DNA of 50,597 bases from Bacteroidota bacterium (lineage in GTDB: Bacteria > Bacteroidota > Bacteroidia > Palsa-965), in contig JADBYT010000027.1 of NCBI GenBank assembly GCA_020402865.1, positions 1-50,597 on the forward strand. The letters are read 5' to 3'. Of this stretch, positions 1 through 8,334 are shown piece after piece. Within the stretch, counting starts at the first letter, position 1. The number at the start of each line of letters is the position of its first letter. A program made the position numbers and the translations under genes. Under the pieces are notes generated by a model. The model was not told the DNA's origin. It did no database searches and saw only the letters and a list, made by a program, of their open reading frames with translations.

Positions 1-163
1 AGAAGCTGTCCAAATTTTATCCTTCGGCTTTGTTATGTCTCATTTTATCTCATCCTTCGTTGGAGTTTTTGCTGATACTCTCCAAGTATCTGCTGCAAAC
101 CCCGCCTTGTCTGAGAAAAAATGAACTCATAACAAATCTCAAAAACAAAATCTGGACAGCTTC
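1..163. repeat. Long imperfect palindrome (MITE-like or large hairpin element)
   Basis: The outer arms are 2-18 and 147-163: GAAGCTGTCCAAATTTT pairs with AAAATCTGGACAGCTTC with one mismatch. A symmetric 10-base internal loop on each side is followed by a second perfect pair, TTTGTTATG (29-37) with CATAACAAA (128-136). Pairing resumes around 40-52 and 113-125 and continues weakly towards the centre. The symmetry ends at position 1/164, so the element seems complete at the left edge. It lies beyond the terminator of the 208-1941 gene. It could be a non-autonomous mobile element or a structured RNA. No second copy was seen in this window. Confidence 0.6.
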
Positions 164-173
164 AAAGTGAATA

Positions 174-203
174 AAAAAACGGAGCCATGCTGCTCCGTTT
201 TTT
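174..203 (-). terminator. Rho-independent terminator of the M23 peptidase gene
   Basis: AAAAAACGGAGC (174-185) and GCTCCGTTTTTT (192-203) form a perfect 12-base inverted repeat with a six-base loop. Read on the minus strand it starts 4 bases after the stop codon of the peptidase gene and ends in a U run. Confidence 0.8.
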
Positions 204-207
204 ATGT

Positions 208-1941
208 TTAAAAGGTTGCTGTTTTTTCAAACACACGCATATTGCCACATTTGTCTGTTACCTCAATGCGTAATACGGCGTTTCCCTGTCCTTTGTAGCG
301 GCTTTGGTCAATAATCAGTTTTTTGTTTTTGGCATCGTACTCGGCAAGTATCCATTTTCCGTTTATTGTGGCGCGATAGGTTTTTATGCCGGAGAGGTTG
401 TCGCTTATGGTAAATTGGAGAGCGGAAAGTGCGCCGAGGTTTTTTTGTGTTTTGCCTTTCAGGTCGAAATTGGTGGCGCGGATTTCAGGCGCAAGTGTGT
501 CAAAGCGAATTTCGTAACGGCCAAAGTTTTTTATCGTAGCTGTGGCATAACCGTTTTGCGCGAGGGTTGATACAGCATTGTAGCGTATGCTTTTCCCTTT
601 TACAATGCGTTCGCAGATAACCGCTTTATTAGCTGGTTTGCCGGCTGCTTTCAGCGCAATGCTCAGCGTGCAGGGTTTGTGCAGGGCAATGCTCCGGCTG
701 CCGATTGTAAGGCCGGAAGACGCTTTGTCGTAAACTGCCGTAAAAGGCGTATGATCGTACACAGACCGCGCGGGAAACTCAACTTTCCACTCGCCGGTTG
801 ACTCGAATGTGGCGGAAGTATCCCAGGGGATAATTTCGGCAAACGGTTTGGTTTGGATTACCGGGCTGTGTGTTTGTTTCTCGCCAAGCACGGCAAAAAC
901 GGCAGTGGTTTTATTGCCAAACACATCGGCTGTGATGTATTTAAGAGTGTAGCGTTTGCCAGCCTGCGGCAGCAGTTCGCCGTTGGCCACCACGGTGTCG
1001 TAAACGGGCAGCAGGTTGTTTGGCTGCAGGTAGCTGCATTGCAGCCAGGCGTTGTTTTTGATGTGTGTTTCGTAATGGGTAAAGCAGTTGATGTAGCGCG
1101 AATGTTCGAACGGAATACGCTCAAGGCGGTGTGCGTAAACGCGTTTGTTGTTTATGCTCAGGCTTACGCTGTAGGTGCCGTTTTTGCCGTGCGGAGTGCT
1201 TTCCTTGTCGTAGGTTTCAAGCGCAAACCCGATGCGGCCTGAAACCTTGGGCAGTGTGTCGGCGGCGGTTTCGGGCACATATACGCCTTTAAGCAGTTTG
1301 AGGCGGATGTATTTCAGTTCGTTTTTGCCGTTTACGCGTGCATCGGCATCAAGCGGAACAATTGCAGCGCGCACCATTACGGGAGCCACTTTATCGGCTA
1401 CTGCAAAGCCAAACAGCAGCGGGTTTATGGCATCTTCGGTTTCTGTATCGCGTATTTCGAAATGCAGGTGCGGGCCGCCGCTGCTTCCGCTGTTGCCGGA
1501 GCGGGCTATGATTTCGCCTTTTTTTACGGGCAGTTTGCCCGGTTCCACGGCAATGTCAATTTCAAACAATTCGTTTTGATACTGATATTGCTCGGCATAC
1601 ATGCCAATGTCTTTATTGAAATTGCGCAGGTGGCCGTAAACCGTGGTGTAGCCGTTGGGATGCGTAATGTAAATGGCTTTTCCATAGCCCACCGGACTCA
1701 CGCGTATGCGCGACACGTAGCCTTCGGCGGCGGCAAAAACAGCTACACCTTCTTTGCCGGAAGTGGTAATGTCTAAACCGGCATGAAAATGATTGGGCCG
1801 CAGTTCCCCGAAATTACCGGCCAGCAGCAGGGGGGCGTCTATGGGTGTTTGAAAGTAATTTTTCGGGTAATTGCCGGGTTCGGCAGCACACAGCAACGGC
1901 AGGAAAAACAACAGGAGCAGGAAAGAGGCTGTATTTTTCAT
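208..1941 (-). CDS. M23 family metallopeptidase, exported
   Basis: Probable zinc peptidase of the LytM/M23 family, acting on peptidoglycan or another envelope peptide. The ATG at 1941 (577 aa) is preferred because it gives a clean signal peptide (hydrophobic core FLLLLFFLPLLCAA). An in-frame ATG at 2013 would put 24 charged residues before it. The catalytic domain is at the N-terminus: HxxxD at H53-D57 (HAGLD), VYGHL around H104, and HLHFEIRD with H158 and H160, so the zinc and catalytic residues look complete. About 400 residues follow the peptidase domain and probably form beta-rich accessory domains that I do not recognise. A terminator lies directly downstream. The peptidase assignment is firm; the substrate is inferred from the family. 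Confidence 0.88.
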   Translation of the reverse strand: MKNTASFLLLLFFLPLLCAAEPGNYPKNYFQTPIDAPLLLAGNFGELRPNHFHAGLDITTSGKEGVAVFAAAEGYVSRIRVSPVGYGKAIYITHPNGYTTVYGHLRNFNKDIGMYAEQYQYQNELFEIDIAVEPGKLPVKKGEIIARSGNSGSSGGPHLHFEIRDTETEDAINPLLFGFAVADKVAPVMVRAAIVPLDADARVNGKNELKYIRLKLLKGVYVPETAADTLPKVSGRIGFALETYDKESTPHGKNGTYSVSLSINNKRVYAHRLERIPFEHSRYINCFTHYETHIKNNAWLQCSYLQPNNLLPVYDTVVANGELLPQAGKRYTLKYITADVFGNKTTAVFAVLGEKQTHSPVIQTKPFAEIIPWDTSATFESTGEWKVEFPARSVYDHTPFTAVYDKASSGLTIGSRSIALHKPCTLSIALKAAGKPANKAVICERIVKGKSIRYNAVSTLAQNGYATATIKNFGRYEIRFDTLAPEIRATNFDLKGKTQKNLGALSALQFTISDNLSGIKTYRATINGKWILAEYDAKNKKLIIDQSRYKGQGNAVLRIEVTDKCGNMRVFEKTATF

Positions 1942-2108
1942 TTTCACCAAAGATATTTGCATGAATAATGCCATTTGGCCGGTTTTATGAAAACTTATGA
2001 AAATTTGCATCATGTAAAAACAGACTTCAGGAACGTGCCACTTATCGCTGCTTCTATGTAAATTCGAATGGTCAAAAACACCCCCGGATTATTTAATTAA
2101 TTCTTCAA

Positions 2109-3845
2109 ATGAATTTCTACCGTTTAACCCTTTTCATTTTCACATTCCTGCTTTCAACCAGCATCGCATTTGCCGACAACGGCGACAAAAAAAACGGCAA
2201 AGTAAAAACCACCCATGCCAACGGTGTTAAAGCATCGCAGGGCAAAGTAAAAAACTACCAGAAGCAGGGCACGTGGAAATTCTGGAACGAAAAAGGTGTG
2301 TTTGTAAAAGCAGTTACCTACAAAAACGATGTGCTCAACGGCTCGTACATTGAGCTGTTCGACGGTAAGCAAAAAGCAACCGAAGGCACTTACCTCAACG
2401 GCCAGCGCAACGGCAGCTGGAACGAGTGGTACACCGATGGCAAACAGCGCAGCCGGCTGAGCTATGTAAACGGACAATTTAACGGCACACAGCAATACTG
2501 GTACGAAAACAGCAACCTGCGCGAGGAAGCGGTTTATGAAAACGGCATGCTGCAAAGCCGTAAAACCTGGTACTACAGCGGCCGGCCACGCAAGGTGGAA
2601 TACTACCGCAACGGTAAACGCGAAGGCCAGTGGCGCGATTATGACGAGTTTGCTACCGATACACTGCCCACGCTGCTGCAAACCTACAGCAACGACTTGC
2701 TCAACGGCCCCATGTACCGCTACAGCAAAGGCCGCCGCACCGAAGAAGCCACATACCTCAACGGCCGCCTCAATGGCACATTACGCCGCTGGGATGATAA
2801 CGGCAACCTCGGCCTCGAAGAAAATTACAGCAGCGGCAACCTCAACGGTGAGTGCCGCTACCTCGAAAACGGCATCCTGCTCCGTAGCGGCAATTATTTA
2901 AACGGCGCCAAAAACGGCATGTTTACCGAGCAAAACCGGCAGGGACAGCTCCTGCGCCACACCTGGTACACACGCGGCCGCGAAGACTCCTCGCACAGCT
3001 ATCACCCGAACGGAAAAATGGCTATTCGTAAAACGGCCATTTCCGGAATCACGCTCACCGAAACGTATCAGGAATTTAACGAAGCCGGACAGCTTATGCT
3101 CAACGGCAATTACCTGAATACAAAAAAGCAGGGTGTGTGGACCTCGTATTATCCCAACGGAAAAAAGAAATCGGAAACGCCTTATGCGCGTGGTGCTGTT
3201 ACCGGTATCTATCGTAAATGGCATGCTAACGGAAAACTGCTTATTGAAATGGATTGCCGCAATGGTGTCACCGTAAGCCAGCCCAAAATATGGAACGAAA
3301 CCGGAAAACAGCTAAAGCCAACAGACAAAGAATACATTGCCCTGCTCGAAAGCAGCATGCCCGGCGATGTGTACGATGACCCATCAAGATATAATGCGCC
3401 GCTCCGGCGGCCGGATAATTATCCGCCGGTTTTTGAAGAAGTTATCAGAGATGATCAAAGAGATACAGACGGTGATGCCATGGTGGTAATGGAAGAACCC
3501 ATGCCGGCTAAGGAACAGGGCGATCAGGTACTTATGTTTGCCGAACAAATGCCCGAATTTCCGGGTGGCACAGATTCACTGCGGAATTACCTGAACAGAA
3601 TGATACGCTACCCTGAACTGGCTAAGGAAGCAGGTGTGCAGGGAACGGTGTATATAAATTTCACGGTGGAGAAAGACGGCTCATTAACCAATGTAAATGT
3701 GATTAAAGGAATTAAAGAGGGCATGGGTTTAAATGAGGAAGCCGTGCGGGTTGTGAAAGGAATGCCCAACTGGAAACCCGGTAAAATGAACGGCAAGACG
3801 GTGCGGGTGTCAATGAATATTCCGGTACGGTTCAGGCTCAACTGA
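2109..3845 (+). CDS. Exported MORN/YwqK-repeat protein with C-terminal TonB domain
   Basis: 578 aa with a signal peptide (residues 1-22, ending SIAFA). Residues about 30-400 are a run of YwqK/MORN-like repeats, each about 22 residues long with a core of the type NGxxxGxWxxWxxxG (for example GKVKNYQKQGTWKFWNEKG). Residues about 490-578 are a TonB_C domain with the typical Bacteroidota start MPEFPGGTDSLRNYL, then IRYPELAKEAGVQG. There is no N-terminal TonB anchor or proline-rich linker, so a classical energy transducer is unlikely. Proteins of this type are usually listed as energy transducer TonB on domain grounds, with role unproven. It stands alone between divergent and convergent neighbours. 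Confidence 0.82.
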   Translation: MNFYRLTLFIFTFLLSTSIAFADNGDKKNGKVKTTHANGVKASQGKVKNYQKQGTWKFWNEKGVFVKAVTYKNDVLNGSYIELFDGKQKATEGTYLNGQRNGSWNEWYTDGKQRSRLSYVNGQFNGTQQYWYENSNLREEAVYENGMLQSRKTWYYSGRPRKVEYYRNGKREGQWRDYDEFATDTLPTLLQTYSNDLLNGPMYRYSKGRRTEEATYLNGRLNGTLRRWDDNGNLGLEENYSSGNLNGECRYLENGILLRSGNYLNGAKNGMFTEQNRQGQLLRHTWYTRGREDSSHSYHPNGKMAIRKTAISGITLTETYQEFNEAGQLMLNGNYLNTKKQGVWTSYYPNGKKKSETPYARGAVTGIYRKWHANGKLLIEMDCRNGVTVSQPKIWNETGKQLKPTDKEYIALLESSMPGDVYDDPSRYNAPLRRPDNYPPVFEEVIRDDQRDTDGDAMVVMEEPMPAKEQGDQVLMFAEQMPEFPGGTDSLRNYLNRMIRYPELAKEAGVQGTVYINFTVEKDGSLTNVNVIKGIKEGMGLNEEAVRVVKGMPNWKPGKMNGKTVRVSMNIPVRFRLN

Positions 3846-3876
3846 TGAGCATTCAGAATTACCGGAATTATGCATA

Positions 3877-3909
3877 AACGCGGCTGCCTCACAAAGAAGC
3901 AGCCGCGTT
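3877..3909. terminator. Bidirectional terminator between convergent genes
   Basis: AACGCGGCTGC (3877-3887) and GCAGCCGCGTT (3899-3909) form a perfect 11-base stem with an 11-base loop. A T-rich run follows on the plus strand. It sits between the stop codons of two convergent genes (3845 and 3938) and can serve both. Confidence 0.75.
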
Positions 3910-3937
3910 TTGTATTTCAGCTTGTGTACGTTACGAA

Positions 3938-5533
3938 TTAATGCTGAATAGTAAGCGGCATGGCTTTAAGCACACCACCGGCATACATTACCCGCACAAA
4001 ATAAATACCATCGGGCAGGTTGCCGGTTTCGAGGCGTATGCTGTTTCCGTTTACATCCTGCGCAATTACCTGACGGCCGGTAGCATCAAATACCTTTACT
4101 TCAGTAGCTACAATTTCCTCACTCAGCTGAATGGTTACCGCGTCTGATGCCGGGTTGGGGAACAGCTGCACAGCGGGAGCATCTTCCGATGTGCCGGCCA
4201 AACGGGTGGGAGGAATTGAGTTGCAGCAGGCTTTAGGGCTGCAGCACTGGCGGAACGAGAAATCATCCATGCCAAAGTCGTTGCCCATGCCGGCCGTTTC
4301 CACATTGATTACACGAATGGTTACGCTGGTGTTGGTTTGTGAATTCCAGCAACCAATACCAAACTGTTCCCACTGCCACACACCCGCATATGGTGTACCG
4401 TTTTGTGTGGCGAAAGTAGTAGTACCCGTGCTGTTACCAATGTACACAATCTGAAACTTGGGCTGTGTCACATCCGCTTTCGAAGCCCAGAACTCAAACT
4501 TATACACCTGATTGGGCGCAACCGGTAATGTTTGCTGCCACACCACGCTGGCCGGGTTGCGACCATCAACAGACATAAACATATTATCGTTGGTTGCTGC
4601 GGTATGATCGGGGAATATGGCAGGGCTTGGCAGGGTGAAGAATGTATTGTTTACAAAATAATTGCCCGGTGTATAAATGGAGGAATAGGTGTGACCACTG
4701 GTAAATCCGGTATTGCCACCCGCGAAATCGCCGTTCACCACAAGTTCTTGCCCCATGTTGCTGGTGGTAACCGTTGCGCTGTTGCAGCAGGCTGTTTGAA
4801 ACGACATGTCGTCAAGACCAAAATCATTGCCGTACGGATTGGTCTGCAGGTTGTTTATCTTGATGGTCACCATTCTGTTAGGCCCTGAATTCCAGCAGCC
4901 ACTGCGGTATTTATCCCAGGTCCAGGTTCCGCTATAGGGAATGCCGGCAACTGTATTCAGAATTGAGCTGCCTGTAATATCACCAATAAACTCAATCTGA
5001 AAATTGGGTTGTACCTGATCCGCACGCGAAGCCCAGAAATCAAACAGATATACGGTATTGGAGTTTATGGCTACGGTTTGCTGCCAAATGGTGGTTACCG
5101 GATTGCAACCGTCGATAGACATAAACATGTTATCTGCCGAAGGCGAATGATCGGGGAATATAGCCGGGCTGGGCAGGGTGAAGAATGTATTGTTTACAAA
5201 GTAATTGCACGGCGAATAAATTGAACTGAAAGTATGTCCGCTTGAAAAACCGGTATTCCCCAAACTGAAATCAGGATTGGCAAGCAAATTAGGTCCTGAT
5301 GTATTATACACATTTACTGTGTAAGTGCCCGGAATGGTTGTGGTTGGGTTGGGAATGGCAGGGTTGCTGACATTGGCCGCCGGCAGCCATTCATAATCCG
5401 TGTAAGTAGCCGGCGATGCCAGCAGCTGATAAATTCCGGTTTTACAATCGCGCCACGAGGTGGCTTTCACATCGCATGTGTTTTGTGCGCCGAGCGTGGC
5501 CGGAAGCAATGCCAAGAGAAGAAATTTTTTCAT
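3938..5533 (-). CDS. Secreted protein with two repeated modules and a type IX sorting domain
   Basis: 531 aa. An N-terminal signal peptide (MKKFLLLALLPATLGAQ) is followed by a short Ig/PKD-like segment and two tandem copies of a module of about 170 residues. Both copies carry the core SGHTxSSIYxPxNYFVNNT, the stretch FFTLPSPAIFPDH, a NMFMSxDGxNP motif and an ending GxDDxSFxxxCC. They resemble carbohydrate-binding-like beta-sandwich domains, but I cannot name the family. The last 75 residues (LFPNPASDAVTIQL to the end) match the type A type IX secretion C-terminal signal, so the protein is probably exported and anchored or released at the cell surface. No catalytic motif was seen; an adhesin or binding protein is the best guess. 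Confidence 0.85.
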   Translation of the reverse strand: MKKFLLLALLPATLGAQNTCDVKATSWRDCKTGIYQLLASPATYTDYEWLPAANVSNPAIPNPTTTIPGTYTVNVYNTSGPNLLANPDFSLGNTGFSSGHTFSSIYSPCNYFVNNTFFTLPSPAIFPDHSPSADNMFMSIDGCNPVTTIWQQTVAINSNTVYLFDFWASRADQVQPNFQIEFIGDITGSSILNTVAGIPYSGTWTWDKYRSGCWNSGPNRMVTIKINNLQTNPYGNDFGLDDMSFQTACCNSATVTTSNMGQELVVNGDFAGGNTGFTSGHTYSSIYTPGNYFVNNTFFTLPSPAIFPDHTAATNDNMFMSVDGRNPASVVWQQTLPVAPNQVYKFEFWASKADVTQPKFQIVYIGNSTGTTTFATQNGTPYAGVWQWEQFGIGCWNSQTNTSVTIRVINVETAGMGNDFGMDDFSFRQCCSPKACCNSIPPTRLAGTSEDAPAVQLFPNPASDAVTIQLSEEIVATEVKVFDATGRQVIAQDVNGNSIRLETGNLPDGIYFVRVMYAGGVLKAMPLTIQH

Positions 5534-5938
5534 GGGTATTCAGATTTGGTGAATAAATGTGCGCGCAACAGTTTTGCTTATGTTGCCTGTATTGCCAAAT
5601 CTCAGGGCCCTGATCATCGACATCACGAATGTATATACCTGAGTACCTCGTTGTAAAGCATGATTTCGTAAACCCGCCTGCTTTTTGCGTATCAGGTAGA
5701 AACTGGCAGATAGTTTACAGGAGCCGGTTGTTTCTTTCAAAAAGATAAGCGTGACTATTTTTATTACGGGAATGGATATTTTCTGATAAACGTTCAAGTC
5801 AATAACTATTCACTCAGATTTTTTTCAATTCGTTATCGTATCCTCAGATCTGAGGATTTCTTGGCGGTGATTTAGTACAATGCGTTTTTTGAATCAGGTT
5901 TTACCTAATTTATTGCCAACCATAATAACTCGTACACA
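5534..5938. other. Intergenic region of 405 bases with a short palindrome
   Basis: This gap separates two divergent genes and should hold the promoters of both. I see no convincing TAnnTTTG box on either strand. The one clear structure is the 16-base palindrome at 5841-5856. A minus-strand frame of 85 codons within it has no recognisable protein character. Confidence 0.5.
5841..5856. promoter_or_regulatory. Perfect 16-base palindrome TCCTCAGATCTGAGGA
   Basis: The half-sites TCCTCAGA and TCTGAGGA are exact complements. It lies 82 bases upstream of the small membrane protein gene at 5939. A related imperfect copy (TCCTCAGATCAGGGGA) lies at 19768-19783, 64 bases upstream of another small gene. 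Such a dyad could be an operator, but no regulator can be assigned. Confidence 0.35.
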
Positions 5939-6424
5939 ATGTCGCAAACTAATCCGCAACCGTCCAGCCAGCAACAGGCTACACAGCAGTATTACAATGC
6001 ATTGCGTTCATACTTTTACAATCAGGGGCAACGCATGCAAAAGCTAAAATCAATGCTGGACTCAAACATTATCGCGCACGGGTTCAGATTTACTTTGTCT
6101 GTGTTGCTTGAAATCTTTTTCTATTTATCGGGATTGTGCGCGTTGGTGCTTCTTTTTCTTATTCCCAATGATCCGCTTGCTTACAGCTATGAGTTTGAAG
6201 GAACAATGAAAATAGAAATGAGTTCAGAAAACGAAGAACTTATTGCCGCAATAATCATGATGAAAATTATTTTCTGCTTTCTTTCAGTTGTTCCTTCTTT
6301 TTTTTGCGGTGTAATGCTGCACCGGAGTCGAAACAAACGATCACGAATCAGACTTGCTTATGAAGAAGTGGTGGAAATAAAAGACAATCACGAAAAAGCA
6401 ATTCGTGATTTCAGACTCATGTAG
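5939..6424 (+). CDS. Hypothetical protein with two membrane segments
   Basis: 161 aa, not recognised. A polar glutamine-rich start (SQTNPQPSSQQQATQQYY) is followed by a first hydrophobic segment at about 60-82 (LSVLLEIFFYLSGLCALVLL), a loop with acidic residues, a second segment at about 104-125, and a basic tail (HRSRNKRSRIR) with a short helical C-terminus. Both ends are probably cytoplasmic. It is a single-gene unit ending with TAG and followed by a strong hairpin terminator. It is AT-richer than the genes around it. Confidence 0.6.
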   Translation: MSQTNPQPSSQQQATQQYYNALRSYFYNQGQRMQKLKSMLDSNIIAHGFRFTLSVLLEIFFYLSGLCALVLLFLIPNDPLAYSYEFEGTMKIEMSSENEELIAAIIMMKIIFCFLSVVPSFFCGVMLHRSRNKRSRIRLAYEEVVEIKDNHEKAIRDFRLM

Positions 6425-6453
6425 TTTATTTTTTCCACAGCACCAGTAAGCAG

Positions 6454-6505
6454 CCGATACCGGGTAGTTAAGCCGCAATACATACGCTTATTTACCCGGT
6501 ATCGG
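6454..6505. terminator. Hairpin terminator between convergent genes
   Basis: CCGATACCGGGTA (6454-6466) pairs perfectly with TACCCGGTATCGG (6493-6505); the loop is 26 bases and is followed by TTATTTTT. It lies between the stops of the 5939 gene (plus) and the 6512 gene (minus). Confidence 0.65.
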
Positions 6506-6511
6506 TTATTT

Positions 6512-6925
6512 TTAAAGGCCTTCGGTGTAGTGTTTAAAGCTGTTGAGAATGGCCTGCCAGCCGCCCTGCTGTAATTCTACCGGGTTCATCTGTTCCGGAT
6601 CAAACCACACTTTTACATCGGTTTGTGAGCCGTTGGCGGTAAATTCCACAATGGCTTTACGTCCGTCTGTCATGGTATAAGCCAGCCGGGTTTCGGGTAA
6701 TACTTCATCATACACCGCTTCAAATTCAAACCCGAAACTTCCGTCTTTTGCTTCCATGCGGGCAACATATTTTCCTCCCGGCTGCAAATCATTCGTCGCC
6801 CACGGACATTGCCACGACGGGTCTGCAAAGTTCCAGTTTACAATATGTGCCGGGTTCGTATAGCTATCCCACGCCTTGTTTACATTGGCATTTACGGTTG
6901 CCGAAACCAGGATTTTTTCTGTCAT
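6512..6925 (-). CDS. SRPBCC/AHSA1 domain protein (second copy in operon)
   Basis: 137 aa, one START-like SRPBCC domain of the AHSA1 type across its whole length. The N-terminal strand and helix VSATVNANVNKAWDSYTNP and the later GGWQAILNSFKHYTE helix are typical. The fold has a deep hydrophobic pocket; members bind small hydrophobic ligands or act in stress response, and the ligand here is unknown. It starts 6 bases after the stop of the upstream AHSA1 gene and is the last gene of the ArsR-AHSA1-AHSA1 operon. The two AHSA1 proteins are not close copies, so duplication is old. Confidence 0.83.
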   Translation of the reverse strand: MTEKILVSATVNANVNKAWDSYTNPAHIVNWNFADPSWQCPWATNDLQPGGKYVARMEAKDGSFGFEFEAVYDEVLPETRLAYTMTDGRKAIVEFTANGSQTDVKVWFDPEQMNPVELQQGGWQAILNSFKHYTEGL

Positions 6926-6931
6926 TGTTAT

Positions 6932-7438
6932 TTATTTAGAGCTTGTTAGAGTAAGAATAAGTTCATCGAGTTGTATGAGTGCGGCGGTGAGTCCATCTTT
7001 CATACCCATGTTGATTATGGACTCAAGATCGTGCAGTGTGGCGTAGTAGATTACAGTGTGTACTTCGGTAATTTCGCCTTTATCAGTAAACGTTACTTCC
7101 CAGCGAGCCTGCGGAAGAGCTTCGTTTACTTCGCCTGCTTCGTTGCAGAAAGCGTCGGTGCTTTCGTAATAATCAATCGGATTAATTTTCAGATACCGGC
7201 TGTAGCCCCAGTATTCGTCGCCTTCGGGGCTTACCATGGCATAGTGCCAGTGGCCGCCTTCACTGAAATTCATCGACTTTGATTTTACAGTAAACGGCCT
7301 GGGCGCAAACCACTGCGAAAGTAATTCTGCCTTTGTGTAGCAATCCCACACCAACTGCCGGTTTGCCGCAAACTCACGCGTAATGGTTAATGTGTTTTTT
7401 TCCTTGTCGGCTGTAAAGTTGAAAAGGAGTGAGCTCAT
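6932..7438 (-). CDS. SRPBCC/AHSA1 domain protein (first copy in operon)
   Basis: 168 aa from the ATG at 7438. This start is preferred over the longer frame because its ATG overlaps the TGA of the upstream ArsR gene (ATGA), the usual sign of translational coupling. Family signatures include [20 protein letters not shown] at the start, [11 protein letters not shown], and [20 protein letters not shown] in the middle. ArsR-type repressors cotranscribed with AHSA1 proteins are common in bacteria; the ligand or stress is unknown. The downstream gene is a second, diverged member of the family. Confidence 0.85.
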   Translation of the reverse strand: MSSLLFNFTADKEKNTLTITREFAANRQLVWDCYTKAELLSQWFAPRPFTVKSKSMNFSEGGHWHYAMVSPEGDEYWGYSRYLKINPIDYYESTDAFCNEAGEVNEALPQARWEVTFTDKGEITEVHTVIYYATLHDLESIINMGMKDGLTAALIQLDELILTLTSSK

Positions 7439-7755
7439 TGTTGTGTGGTGTGAAGTGTGTTTAATAGTTGATCGAGCTGGTTGAAGCGGGTTTCCCATAT
7501 TTTTCGGAACTGTTCGAGCCAGACATCTATCTCTTTCATCTTTTCCAGTTCAAGTGTGTAATAAATTTCACGTCCCTGTTGCTGCTGTTTTACCAGTTCG
7601 CATTCGGTGAGTATGCGCAGGTGTTTGGAAATGGCCTGACGGCTGGTGTCGAAATTTTCGGCAATTGTGTTGGGTGTCATTGATTGAGTGGCGATGAGCA
7701 TAAGTATGGCCCTTCGGGTAGGATCGGCAATGGCCTGAAAAATATCGCGTCGCAT
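7435..7755 (-). CDS. ArsR-family winged-helix transcriptional regulator
   Basis: 106 aa, the usual length for the ArsR/SmtB family. The typical opening [20 protein letters not shown] is followed by the recognition-helix region [19 protein letters not shown] and the wing [10 protein letters not shown]. The metal-binding ELCVCD motif of metal-sensing ArsR proteins is missing, so it probably senses something else or acts by partner binding. It is first in the operon and overlaps the next gene by four bases, so autoregulation of the AHSA1 pair is likely. The gap upstream (7756-7989) is shared with the zapA-rny unit. Confidence 0.88.
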   Translation of the reverse strand: MRRDIFQAIADPTRRAILMLIATQSMTPNTIAENFDTSRQAISKHLRILTECELVKQQQQGREIYYTLELEKMKEIDVWLEQFRKIWETRFNQLDQLLNTLHTTQQ

Positions 7756-7946
7756 ACTATGTAATTTAGCTAATGTGAAACTAACTGGTTGTAAATATAA
7801 GCAACCGATCGGTTTCGCAAAATTTTTCTTATTGTAATTCTATCCGGTTTGGGGAATTGTGGAAATGTACGGGCGCTTCACGCTAGTGATGGCAAGATAA
7901 ATTTGCATGTAGGCACAAGTAAAAGAGTTTGTGGGTGAAAACATTT

Positions 7947-7954
7947 TATCTTTG
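7947..7954 (+). promoter_or_regulatory. Bacteroidota -7 promoter box TATCTTTG
   Basis: Exact match to the -7 consensus TAnnTTTG of the Bacteroidota primary sigma factor, 36 bases upstream of the ATG at 7990. A TTTG at 7928-7931 may be the -33 element, although the 15-base spacing is shorter than usual. It probably drives the coiled-coil-zapA-rny unit. Confidence 0.6.
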
Positions 7955-7989
7955 TTAACCACCTAAAAGCCAAACAAAAAGCTACACGC

Positions 7990-8280
7990 ATGCGCAGTAT
8001 TGCTTCTATTGCTGACAGTCTGAAGGCAAAAACCGAAAAAAGCATACATTTGCATGACACTTTGCGTAAGGATAACGCGCAGTTAAAACTCACGGTAAGT
8101 GAGCTGCGGCGCAGGGTGGATGAACTGGAGGCACAGAATAAGCAGTTGGAGGAAAAGAACCGGATTCTCCGTATTGCCCGAAGTGTTTCCGGTGAAAGTG
8201 ACAATAACCTGTCGCTCAAGCTCAAAATCAATGAGCTGGTGCGGGAAATTGACAAGTGTATCGCACAGCTCAGCCGCTGA
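7990..8280 (+). CDS. Small coiled-coil protein upstream of zapA
   Basis: 96 aa, almost wholly alpha-helical. Heptad-like spacing runs from about residue 20 to 60 (LRKDNAQLKLTVSELRRRVD, then LEAQNKQLEEKN), with a second short helix at the end (KLKINELVREIDKCIAQL). Size, coiled coil and position next to zapA suggest a cell-division accessory protein comparable in kind to ZapB, but this is inference from context, not homology. It is the first gene of the unit that continues into zapA and rny. It follows a clear promoter box by 36 bases. Confidence 0.7.
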   Translation: MRSIASIADSLKAKTEKSIHLHDTLRKDNAQLKLTVSELRRRVDELEAQNKQLEEKNRILRIARSVSGESDNNLSLKLKINELVREIDKCIAQLSR

Positions 8281-8334
8281 GGGGCGGATGAGTTAACCAG
8301 GAGATCCGCCGGGTAACCGGCACAAACAAACACA

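Noticed and set aside
5540-5797. Minus-strand frame of 85 codons upstream of the type IX-secreted protein
   Set aside because: No domain or composition typical of a protein and no plausible promoter; more likely leader DNA of the 3938-5533 gene.
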